Shown here piece by piece: positions 42,426-50,021 of a DNA stretch of 64,000 nucleotides. The notes below the pieces were generated by a model, which searched no databases, was not told the DNA's origin, and saw only the letters and a list, made by a program, of their open reading frames with translations. The translations under genes and the position numbers were made by a program. Origin of the DNA: Tectiglobus sp965215755 (GTDB taxonomy: Bacteria > Pseudomonadota > Alphaproteobacteria > Rhizobiales > Hyphomicrobiaceae); NCBI GenBank assembly GCA_965215755.1, contig OZ244119.1, positions 5,456,001 to 5,520,000 of the forward strand. Reading direction: 5' to 3'. The first letter of the stretch is position 1, and every line of letters starts with the position of its first letter.

Positions 42426-44099
42426 TTAGAACAGTCCCTCGATATCACCGTCTGCGTTGAACTTGATCGACTCAGCCGCGGGCACTTTCGGTAGTCCAGG
42501 CATGGTCATGATCTCACCGCAGATGGCGACGATGAATCCTGCTCCTGCCGACAGACGTACCTCACGCACCGGAATTGAAAACCCTGTTGGTGCCCCGCGT
42601 TCATTCGGGTCCGTGGTGAAGGAGTATTGGGTTTTCGCCATGCAAACCGGCAGATTCTTGTAGCCGGCCTCTTCCCACTGCTTGAGCTGGTCCCGGATCT
42701 TCTTGTCGGCGATGACCTCATCAGCGTGATAGATCTCTTTGGCAACCGTCTCGATCTTCTCGAACAGCCCCATATCGTCCGGATACAACGGCTTGTAGGC
42801 AGCAGTTCCGCCCTCAACCAATTCGACAACTTTCTTGGCGGTCTCGGTGATGCCGTCGCCACCATTGGCCCAGTGGGTATTCAGAATGGCCTCAGCGCCG
42901 ACGCTGGCGCAGTACTCTTTCATTGCTGCCACTTCAGCATCGGTATCCGTGATGAAGTGGTTGATGCCAACGACTGCAGGAACACCGAACTTCTTCAGGT
43001 TTTCGATATGTCGGCCAAGGTTGGCACAGCCGGCCTTGACGGCATCGACATTCTCAGCACCGAGATCAGCCCGGGCAACGCCACCGTTCATCTTCATCGC
43101 GCGCACTGTTGCGACGATCACCACCGCATCTGGCTTGAGGCCGGCCTTGCGGCACTTGATATCGAAGAACTTCTCGGCACCTAAGTCGGCTCCGAAACCG
43201 GCTTCCGTGACGACGTAGTCGGCGAGTTTCAAAGCAGTCTTGGTTGCGATGACCGAGTTGCAACCATGGGCGATGTTGGCGAACGGGCCGCCGTGGACAA
43301 ACGCAGGGTTGTTCTCAAGCGTTTGCACCAGGTTAGGCTGCATGGCCTGCTGCAATAGGACCGTCATTGCGCCGTCTGCTTTGATATCGCGACAATAAAC
43401 CGGTGAACGGTCACGACGGTAAGCAACGATGATGTCGCCAAGGCGCTTTTGCAGATCTTCCAGATCGTTGGCGAGGCAAAGAATGGCCATAACTTCGGAG
43501 GCGACAGTAATGTCGAAACCAGCTTCGCGCGGATAACCGTTTGCAACACCGCCAAGAGAAGCCGTGATCTGACGCAATGCCCGATCGTTCATATCCATCA
43601 CACGACGCCATGCGACCCGGCGTGAATCGATGCCAAGCTCATTGCCCCAGTAGATGTGGTTATCAATCATTGCCGACAGCAGGTTGTGAGCTGACGTGAT
43701 GGCGTGAAAGTCACCGGTAAAGTGAAGGTTCATTTCCTCCATCGGGACGACCTGCGCATAACCGCCACCTGCGGCCCCACCCTTCATACCGAAGCACGGT
43801 CCGAGAGATGCTTCTCGAATACAAATCGCCGTCTTTTTGCCGATCTTATTAAGACCATCGCCGAGACCGACAGTGGTTGTCGTCTTTCCTTCCCCGGCAG
43901 GTGTCGGGTTGATCGCGGTGACCAGGATCAGCTTGCCGTCAGGCTTGTCGGCCAGCGACTTGATGAATGTTTCTGAAACCTTGGCCTTGTCATGACCGAA
44001 TGGAAGTAGATGTTCTGATGGAATGCCGAGTTTGTCACCAACTTCCTGGATGGGACGTTTCTGGGCTTCGCGGGCAATTTCGATATCCGTTTTGGGCAC
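42426..44099 (-). CDS. fhs: formate--tetrahydrofolate ligase
   Basis: 10-formyl-THF synthetase of 557 residues, making 10-formyl-THF from formate, THF and ATP. TAINPTPAGEGKTTTTVGLGDGL holds the ATP-binding loop (about residues 60-80), followed by CIREASLGPCFGMKGGAAGGGYAQV and the folate-site segments MNLHFTGDFHAITSAHNLL and FVHGGPFANIAHGCNS. VRALVATVRAMKMNGG-type and FSIPVREVRLSAGAGFIV blocks are also typical. The frame runs on to 44240, but GTG 44099 preceded by GGGAGG gives the normal length and leaves 70 bp to the upstream gene. It is the last gene of the frc / formyltransferase-like / fhs operon, linking formate to folate one-carbon metabolism. Confidence 0.95.
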   Translation of the reverse strand: MPKTDIEIAREAQKRPIQEVGDKLGIPSEHLLPFGHDKAKVSETFIKSLADKPDGKLILVTAINPTPAGEGKTTTTVGLGDGLNKIGKKTAICIREASLGPCFGMKGGAAGGGYAQVVPMEEMNLHFTGDFHAITSAHNLLSAMIDNHIYWGNELGIDSRRVAWRRVMDMNDRALRQITASLGGVANGYPREAGFDITVASEVMAILCLANDLEDLQKRLGDIIVAYRRDRSPVYCRDIKADGAMTVLLQQAMQPNLVQTLENNPAFVHGGPFANIAHGCNSVIATKTALKLADYVVTEAGFGADLGAEKFFDIKCRKAGLKPDAVVIVATVRAMKMNGGVARADLGAENVDAVKAGCANLGRHIENLKKFGVPAVVGINHFITDTDAEVAAMKEYCASVGAEAILNTHWANGGDGITETAKKVVELVEGGTAAYKPLYPDDMGLFEKIETVAKEIYHADEVIADKKIRDQLKQWEEAGYKNLPVCMAKTQYSFTTDPNERGAPTGFSIPVREVRLSAGAGFIVAICGEIMTMPGLPKVPAAESIKFNADGDIEGLF

Positions 44100-44169
44100 G
44101 GCTGGAGCCTCCCTTCTCTGGCCAAATAACTGGGTGAGACTGTTCGGCAGAGCGCCGGACAGCATTAGT

Positions 44170-45090
44170 CTAGCCGCCGAGTTTTGTCCCGGCAGCGACA
44201 CCTGCGGCGGCGGCCCACTCTGAGGCTGCAACTTTGTCACCTCCTTTGGGCCTAACCCGCTTGATCAAGATGCGGCCGCCACCGGCCTGAACCAGGACGC
44301 CTTCATCGCTCACCGAGACGACTTCTCCGTTGGTGCCTTCCTCGCCAGCGATCTTGGCCGAGTCATAAATCTGGACCTCGCCGCCGTTGTGCGTGGTCCA
44401 GGCGCCCGGCTGCGGGTTGCCTGCGCGGATCATATTGTAGACGTCAGCGACCTGGCGGTCCCAATCCAGCTGGACGTCTGCTTTGCGGCACCATGACTCG
44501 TAGGTTGCCTTGCTTTCGTCCTGGGTTGAGCGTGGTGGATCACCGGCACGAAATGCATCGATTACGTCGAGGACGGAATCCACTCCTGCCGGGAAGATTT
44601 TCTTGAAGTAGACATCACCCAAAGTTTCATCAGGTCCGATATCAACTTCGCGCTGGATAAGAATGTCACCTTCATCGAGGCCATCCGTCGGGTAGAACCA
44701 GCTGAATCCGGTTTTGCTGGCGCCCCACATAATCGGCCAGTTGATCGAGCTTGGACCGCGATGCAGTGGCAGCAATGATGGATGGAAGCAGATCGACCCC
44801 ATCTTCGGAATGTCACGCGCGGCTTCCGGGATGAAGATGATGACGTAGGCCATCACCATAAGATCAGCGTTCAGAGAGCGCAGCATCTCGAGGTTTTCGT
44901 CATCCTTATAGTTCGACGGCTGGAACAACGGCAGTCCATGATCTAGTGCCGCCTGCTTTACAGGATCGGGCGGGCGGCCTTCCTTGTCAGGTGCCGTAAA
45001 GACGCCGACGACTTCGTCTTTGCCAGCTTCCAATATCTTTTCAAGTGCGGCCTTCCCGAACGCCTGCTGTCCGTTGAGGATAATGCGCAT
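44170..45090 (-). CDS. 10-formyl-THF hydrolase-like formyltransferase (ALDH1L1 N-domain type)
   Basis: Protein of 306 residues of the methionyl-tRNA formyltransferase fold. It opens with MRIILNGQQAFGKAALEKI and has CFHPSLLPLHRGPSSINW with catalytic H103 and TDGLDEGDILIQREVDI with catalytic D139. In Fmt the preceding residues are NVHASLLP; here ICFHPSLLP matches the hydrolase domain of 10-formyl-THF dehydrogenase, as do the 306-residue length and the C-terminal OB-like part. That domain takes a formyl group from 10-formyl-THF and gives it to water or to another carrier. It lies between frc and fhs, so formyl-THF is the expected substrate. GGGAGG precedes the ATG. Initiator tRNA formylation is unlikely. 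Confidence 0.84.
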   Translation of the reverse strand: MRIILNGQQAFGKAALEKILEAGKDEVVGVFTAPDKEGRPPDPVKQAALDHGLPLFQPSNYKDDENLEMLRSLNADLMVMAYVIIFIPEAARDIPKMGSICFHPSLLPLHRGPSSINWPIMWGASKTGFSWFYPTDGLDEGDILIQREVDIGPDETLGDVYFKKIFPAGVDSVLDVIDAFRAGDPPRSTQDESKATYESWCRKADVQLDWDRQVADVYNMIRAGNPQPGAWTTHNGGEVQIYDSAKIAGEEGTNGEVVSVSDEGVLVQAGGGRILIKRVRPKGGDKVAASEWAAAAGVAAGTKLGG

Positions 45091-45169
45091 GGTGTTTTGC
45101 CTCCCGGCTATGCTTGTTTTTCTTCGGCTTGTTTCTGGGATCTATTTCTGGAGTCTGTTTCTGGATGAA

Positions 45170-46444
45170 TTATTCCGCAGCAATTGGCGCGATATCACCG
45201 ACTGCTCCGGACTTGGCTATGCGCTCAAACTCATCGCCCTTGTAACCGAGCACATCCTGCAGGATCTCAGCGGTGTGTTCGCCAAGCAGCGGTGAACGTT
45301 TCACATCAGCAGGGCTGTCGGAAAGCTTGACCGGGCAGCCGACAGTCAGATAGGGGCCGCGCTCCGGATGATCGACTTCGACAATTGTTCCCGTCTCGCG
45401 CAAGGACGGTTCTTGTGAAAGTTCCTTCATCGACAGGATCGGCCCGCAAGGAATATCCAACGGGTTGCAGGCGTCCATCACTTCGAACTTTGTCTTGGTT
45501 TTGGTCCATTCCTCAATGCGATCGAACACTTGCGGGATTCTATCGAGACGCGCATCCGGCGTTGCATAGTCAGGATCTTCCTTCCAGGCCGGTTCGCCGA
45601 TCAGATCGCAGATCTTCCCCCAGACAGCTGCCTGCGTGATGAAGTAGACGTAGGCGTCAGGATCGGTTTCCCATCCTTTGCATTTCAGGATCCAGCCGGG
45701 CTGGCCGCCGCCTGAATCATTGCCGGCGCGTGGGGTTGTTTCGCCAAACGCTACGCCTTGCCCGTATTGGCTGTATTCTTTAAGTGGGCCTCTCTCCAGG
45801 CGCTGCTGGTCGCGCAATTTCACCCGACAGAGATTTAGTACACCGTCCTGCATTGCGGCGAGCACACGCTGCCCACGGCCCGACTTTTCGCGATGATAGA
45901 GTGCGGTGACGATGCCGAGTGCCAGATGAAGCCCGGTTCCGCTATCTCCGATCTGTGCGCCGGTGACTGTTGGAGGGCCGTCGAGGAAACCTGTTGTTGA
46001 GGCTGAACCGCCAGTGCACTGGGCGACATTCTCGTAGACCTTGCAGTCCTCATAAGGGCCGGGTCCGAACCCTTTCACAGACGCCATGATCATGCGGGGA
46101 TTGAGTTCCTGGATGCGCTCCCAACCGAAGCCCATACGATCAAGCGCGCCCGGTGCGAAGTTCTCGACCAGGACATCGCACTCCTTGACTAACTTCTCCA
46201 GGATTTCCTTGCCGGTCGGATCCTTGGTGTTGATCGTGATCGACCGCTTATTGTGGTTGAGCATTGTGAAATAGAGCGAGTCTGCACCGGGCACGTCGAC
46301 CAACTGCTTGCGGGTTGCATCGCCGACACCAGGGCGTTCAACCTTGATCACATCCGCCCCAAACCAAGCCAGCAATTGCGTGCACGTCGGACCAGACTGA
46401 ACGTGCGTAAAGTCTAAAATCTTGACGCCCTTGAGAGCTTCCAT
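45170..46444 (-). CDS. frc: formyl-CoA:oxalate CoA-transferase
   Basis: Class III CoA transferase of 424 residues that moves CoA from formyl-CoA to oxalate. It matches the Oxalobacter enzyme closely along its length: LDFTHVQSGPTCTQ, SLYFTMLNHNKRSI, ENFAPGALDRMGF, KVYENVAQCTGG, MQDGVLNLCRVKLRDQQRLE and GGGQPGWILKCKGWETD. The catalytic aspartate is D167 in IGDSGTGLH. In the mobile glycine loop the Oxalobacter four-glycine run is shortened to SGGG here, a small active-site difference. ATG 46444 has AGGAG eight bases upstream. It is the first gene of an operon with a formyltransferase-like gene and fhs. No oxalyl-CoA decarboxylase gene is in the window. Confidence 0.93.
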   Translation of the reverse strand: MEALKGVKILDFTHVQSGPTCTQLLAWFGADVIKVERPGVGDATRKQLVDVPGADSLYFTMLNHNKRSITINTKDPTGKEILEKLVKECDVLVENFAPGALDRMGFGWERIQELNPRMIMASVKGFGPGPYEDCKVYENVAQCTGGSASTTGFLDGPPTVTGAQIGDSGTGLHLALGIVTALYHREKSGRGQRVLAAMQDGVLNLCRVKLRDQQRLERGPLKEYSQYGQGVAFGETTPRAGNDSGGGQPGWILKCKGWETDPDAYVYFITQAAVWGKICDLIGEPAWKEDPDYATPDARLDRIPQVFDRIEEWTKTKTKFEVMDACNPLDIPCGPILSMKELSQEPSLRETGTIVEVDHPERGPYLTVGCPVKLSDSPADVKRSPLLGEHTAEILQDVLGYKGDEFERIAKSGAVGDIAPIAAE

Positions 46445-46505
46445 TTTTTGCTCCTGTTTGCGATGGGTCGTCGGACCCAATCGAATGCTCTAACCTTATA
46501 GCCAA

Positions 46506-46517
46506 TTGGCCCACCAA
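46506..46517. promoter_or_regulatory. frc: TGG-N4-CCA element before frc
   Basis: TTGGCCCACCAA has half-sites TTGG and CCAA around four bases and lies 62 bp before the frc start, in the 144-bp gap after gntR. It matches elements before gntR and the formate dehydrogenase operon, so it may be an operator of the adjacent GntR protein. The consensus is short and could recur by chance. Confidence 0.45.
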
Positions 46518-46588
46518 CTTGGGGCCAGTTATTCTGTGGCGACCTGTTTCATGGTCAGCCGGTGTTATGGCCCGCCTTCCAAACGACC

Positions 46589-47275
46589 TCAGTCTAGTTC
46601 GACATGTCTGGCAACATGCTCATGTAGCTTCATCGTGTGTTCCCGGACGAGCCTGCTTGCGAGATCACCATCTCGCTTGAGGAGAGCCCTGACGATTTTG
46701 TCGTGATCCCGAACAGAGCGCTGAGCGCGGTCACGCTCAAAGATCGTGCGACGGCGAATGGCCCGAACATGCATGAAGAGACTGTCGGTCATCTGTGCGA
46801 TCAGTTCGCAATCAGACAACCGGATGATGGTGCTGTGAAAGCGAATGTTGTCGTCCGAGTATTCCGTCATGTATTGATCGACATGGGAACTATCGTAACC
46901 ATCGATCAGGGCCTGCAACTCCGCGAGGTCTTCGTCCGAGGCCGCTTCACATGCGAGCCGTGCCGCCATGCTTTCTAGGGCCGCCCAGACCGTAATCATT
47001 TCTAGAATTTCAGCTTTCGTCTTGCGGACAATGATGATGCCGCGACGCGGTAGGATCTTAACGAGGCCATCCTGATCAAGCCGGGTGAGCGCTTCGCGCA
47101 AGGGCGTTCTGGAACTTCCGAACTGATCCGACAGGCTGCGCTCATCCAAACGCAATTCCGCGTCAGGATCGTATATATTCATGTTCAGGATTGCAGCTTT
47201 GAGTTGCTCATAAATCCGTGTGCTCATATTCACGGATTCAACGATCGGCTGGATCTTGAGAACGTTACTCGTCAT
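46589..47275 (-). CDS. GntR-family transcriptional regulator, FCD domain
   Basis: DNA-binding protein of 228 residues. The N-terminal winged helix is seen in IYEQLKAAILNMNIYDPDAELRL and LSDQFGSSRTPLREALTRLDQDGLV (about residues 20-75). The C-terminal FCD effector domain has the usual metal ligands in NIRFHSTIIRL, with later arginine and histidine positions in RDHDKIVRAL. Members are usually repressors released by an organic acid such as lactate, oxalate or a dicarboxylate. It lies between the frc operon and the formate dehydrogenase operon, and candidate operator sequences flank both. ATG 47275 is chosen; a later methionine is possible. Confidence 0.88.
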   Translation of the reverse strand: MTSNVLKIQPIVESVNMSTRIYEQLKAAILNMNIYDPDAELRLDERSLSDQFGSSRTPLREALTRLDQDGLVKILPRRGIIIVRKTKAEILEMITVWAALESMAARLACEAASDEDLAELQALIDGYDSSHVDQYMTEYSDDNIRFHSTIIRLSDCELIAQMTDSLFMHVRAIRRRTIFERDRAQRSVRDHDKIVRALLKRDGDLASRLVREHTMKLHEHVARHVELD

Positions 47276-47345
47276 CTGAAATACCGGAATGGCACCGACA
47301 AGCCGCGACATCCCACAATGCGATATCAACTCCTGCCACTATCGC

Positions 47346-47355
47346 TGGTGTACCA
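47346..47355. promoter_or_regulatory. TGG-N4-CCA element before gntR
   Basis: TGGTGTACCA, a near palindrome, lies 71 bp before the gntR start; a further CCA follows seven bases later. Its form fits FCD-type GntR sites (TNGT...ACNA). It would allow autoregulation of gntR. Confidence 0.45.
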
Positions 47356-47894
47356 CATACCAATTTGATTTCAAGAGAGGATCCCGCCGCTGGATCAGAA
47401 AAGATGGCTGATTGCTCTCTGAGCCAAAGTTTCGTGGGTCTCAGCCTAGCGCCTCTTTGCGCGCGGCAAGAGGCATAGCCCGCGAAGCATCTTGGTCGCT
47501 GAATGGACAGATCGCGTAAGACCAAGGGCTCACGAACCGCGAACTGATGAGTTCGCCAATACCCTCAGCTCTTAACCGGAGAGCCGGCACGGGCCGAGAC
47601 CTCGTAAAGCAGAATGTCGCAGTTGTGCTCAAGATCACGTCGGATCTGCAACACTTCAAGTCAGGCAAACAGGCGAGGAGGCCCTTATTGGCGGGTAGAA
47701 TTCAAGCTGTACAGTGCGACTTCACTCGCAAACGGATTGATGCCGGGGGAAAATACACAGTTGCTCGATTCTTACAGGGCGCTCATCATCATGCTTCAGT
47801 CAAAGCTCACAATGCGGATCCATTTTTGAAGCATAGTGATGATCAATCACCAGGCCATCACGAACGACGCTTTTCCGCTGAACTTATCTATGGC

Positions 47895-47910
47895 ATCTGG
47901 CATGCCAGAT
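47895..47910. promoter_or_regulatory. 16-bp perfect palindrome before formate dehydrogenase operon
   Basis: ATCTGGCATGCCAGAT is an exact palindrome 60 bp before the fdsB start. Its core TGG-CATG-CCA has the same TGG-N4-CCA form as elements before gntR and frc. Length and symmetry make a protein-binding site likely; the neighbouring GntR/FCD protein is the obvious candidate. Confidence 0.6.
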
Positions 47911-47969
47911 TGCTAAAATGCCTTTACTTCCAAGGGACCAGTCCTCCTGCCGAGCGGTAACCACAAAAC

Positions 47970-49673
47970 ATGAATGACATGACGCAGAACTCAGATACGC
48001 GACGCATCCATCCCGGCTCCGGTCGTCGCAAGGCACCGGTATTCAATAAAGGACGGCTGTTGCGGGCCGAGGAGACAGAAGCCGTGCGCGGCCTGCTCGG
48101 TGATCGTGCCTTGAGGCGTGACGAGCTGATCGAGTACCTGCATCTCATCCAGGACAGCGAAGGATGTCTTCCAGCCGGGCATATGCATGGCCTCGCCGAA
48201 CTCCTACGCATACCGATGGCGGAAATCTACGAAGTGGCATCGTTCTATGCACATTTCGACCTTGTCCACGATGGCGATGCCAAGCCGGCGCCTGTCACGA
48301 TACGCGTTTGTGAATCGCTGAGTTGCACACTGGCTGGCGCAGAAGCGTTGATTGGCGCTCTCGAAAACGATGGCAATGCCGACGTGCGCGTTGTGCGGGC
48401 GCCGTGCATGGGGCGATGCGATACCGCTCCGGTTTGCGAAGTCGGCCACCATCACGTCGATCATGCGAACGCCGAGAATGTCTCCGCGGTTGTGCAGTCG
48501 AAGCACTTTCATGCTGACGTCCCGAACTATGAGGATCTGTCAGCTTATCGCGCGAACGGTGGCTATGACATGCTTGCAGCCTGCACGTCGGGCGGAAAGT
48601 CTGTTGAAGATGTGATGGCGACGTTGTCTGACGGTGGCCTGCGCGGGCTTGGTGGTGCAGGCTTTCCGACGGGTCGGAAATGGGGATTTGTACGAGCCGC
48701 GCCGAAGCCACGCCTGATGGCCGTCAATGCCGATGAAGGCGAACCTGGAACCTTCAAGGATCGGTTCTACCTCGAACGTCATCCGCATAAGTTTCTCGAA
48801 GGCATGCTGATTGCTGCATGGGCCGTCGAGGCAGACGCTATCTATCTCTACCTGCGCGATGAGTATCCAGCTGCCCGCGAAATCCTGATCAAGGAAATCG
48901 CTGCTGTAGAAGCGGCCGGACTGGCTGGTCATACCAAGATCATTCTGCGACGTGGTGCGGGCGCCTATATCTGCGGAGAAGAATCCGCAATGATCGAAAG
49001 CATCGAGGGCAAGCGTGGACTTCCGCGTCATCGACCGCCTTACGTCGCTCAGGTCGGCATTTTTGACCGGCCGACATTGGTCAACAATGTCGAGACACTT
49101 TATTGGATTCCTGAGATCCTGAAGAACGGTGCCGAATGGTTTGCCAGCCAGGGCAAAAACGGTGCGTTGGGGTTGCGGTCCTATTCTGTTTCGGGCCGTG
49201 TCAAGAATCCAGGTGTGCAACTGGTACCAGCCGGGACCACCGCGAAGGAACTCATCGAGCTTTGCGGCGGCATGCTTGATGGCCACCACTTCAAGGGCTA
49301 CCTACCGGGTGGCGCTTCCGGCGGCATCTTGCCGGCGCATATGGCGGACATTCCGCTCGACTTCGGACAGCTTGAAAAGCATGGTTGCTTTGTCGGCTCG
49401 CACGCAGTTGTTATTCTCTCGCATCAGGATGACATGAAGGCTGTTGCGCTGAACCTCATGAAATTCTTCGAGGATGAGAGTTGCGGACAGTGCACGCCGT
49501 GCCGCAATGGCACGGAGAAAGCGGTCAAGCTGATGTCCGGCGATAACTGGGATGGCGACTTGCTCGAAGAGCTGGCGCAGGTGATGGCTGATGCTTCGAT
49601 CTGCGGTCTGGGTCAGGCCGCCCCGAACCCCTTACGCTCGGTTCTGAAGTACTTCCCGGAGGACTTGAGATGA
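47970..49673 (+). CDS. fdsB: NAD-dependent formate dehydrogenase beta subunit (NuoE-NuoF fusion)
   Basis: Diaphorase subunit of 567 residues passing electrons from formate oxidation to NAD+. Residues 1-165 are the NuoE/FdsG part with a [2Fe-2S] cluster: C114, C119, C146 and C150. From about 200 the NuoF/FdsB part follows: GLRGLGGAGFPTGRKW for FMN/NADH, NADEGEPGTFKDR, GAYICGEESAMIESIEGKRG, and [4Fe-4S] ligands C505, C508, C511 and C545. The fused form is known from Methylobacterium FDH1. The ATG has no strong Shine-Dalgarno; ATG 47979 is an alternative. It is the first gene of an operon with a cupin gene, which it overlaps, and the alpha subunit gene. Confidence 0.93.
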   Translation: MNDMTQNSDTRRIHPGSGRRKAPVFNKGRLLRAEETEAVRGLLGDRALRRDELIEYLHLIQDSEGCLPAGHMHGLAELLRIPMAEIYEVASFYAHFDLVHDGDAKPAPVTIRVCESLSCTLAGAEALIGALENDGNADVRVVRAPCMGRCDTAPVCEVGHHHVDHANAENVSAVVQSKHFHADVPNYEDLSAYRANGGYDMLAACTSGGKSVEDVMATLSDGGLRGLGGAGFPTGRKWGFVRAAPKPRLMAVNADEGEPGTFKDRFYLERHPHKFLEGMLIAAWAVEADAIYLYLRDEYPAAREILIKEIAAVEAAGLAGHTKIILRRGAGAYICGEESAMIESIEGKRGLPRHRPPYVAQVGIFDRPTLVNNVETLYWIPEILKNGAEWFASQGKNGALGLRSYSVSGRVKNPGVQLVPAGTTAKELIELCGGMLDGHHFKGYLPGGASGGILPAHMADIPLDFGQLEKHGCFVGSHAVVILSHQDDMKAVALNLMKFFEDESCGQCTPCRNGTEKAVKLMSGDNWDGDLLEELAQVMADASICGLGQAAPNPLRSVLKYFPEDLR

Positions 49674-49954
49674 CCACGTCTGCCGTTCCGACCATCCAGG
49701 AAGACAATGACCGTGTCCGCGTCACCGAGTGGCGGTTTGCGCCCGGCGCAGAGACTGGATTTCATGTCCACGAGATGGATTATGTGGTCGTACCGTCAGG
49801 CAATGGCCAGCTAAAGCTTGTCTCACCAGAAGGCGAAGAGAGCTTCGCTGAGCTCAAGCATGGACAGTCATACTTTCGCAAAGCCGGTGTCCACCACAAC
49901 GTGATCAATGCCAACGACTACGAGTTTGCATTTGTTGAGATCGAACTGAAGTAG
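49670..49954 (+). CDS. cupin-domain protein within the formate dehydrogenase operon
   Basis: Single-domain cupin of 94 residues. The first motif is represented by GAETGFHVHEMDYVVVPSGNG with H-V-H and a downstream acidic residue, the second by AGVHHNVINAND with a histidine pair, so metal binding is plausible. Its ATG overlaps the fdsB stop (ATGA) and follows GGAGGA, showing strict translational coupling; the alpha subunit gene follows after 67 bp. A cupin at this place is not part of the classical fdsGBACD set, whose accessory genes are fdsC and fdsD. It might bind a metal, sense a small acid or aid cofactor insertion; none of these is shown. Confidence 0.85.
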   Translation: MTTSAVPTIQEDNDRVRVTEWRFAPGAETGFHVHEMDYVVVPSGNGQLKLVSPEGEESFAELKHGQSYFRKAGVHHNVINANDYEFAFVEIELK

Positions 49955-50021
49955 CAACGCAAGATTGCTCTCATTGCGAGCGCCATTTGGTGATCGCGAA
50001 CGAAAAGGGAAATGAAACGCG

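Larger units (their letters stand above)
47276..47969. other. Long regulatory region between gntR and formate dehydrogenase operon
   Basis: About 690 bp between divergent genes. Open frames are present (for example 47547-47960 on the plus strand) but lack a credible ribosome site and recognisable sequence. It holds two operator-like palindromes, one near each end, and must contain both promoters. The unusual length may hide a small RNA or leader, for which I see no clear structure. Confidence 0.55.

Noticed and set aside
44170..45090. Methionyl-tRNA formyltransferase (fmt)
   Set aside because: The catalytic block lacks the Asn of Fmt and matches the 10-formyl-THF dehydrogenase hydrolase domain; no peptide deformylase gene is adjacent, which usually accompanies fmt.
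47547..47960. 137-codon open frame upstream of the formate dehydrogenase operon
   Set aside because: No ribosome binding site or recognisable sequence, and it runs through the operator-like palindrome.
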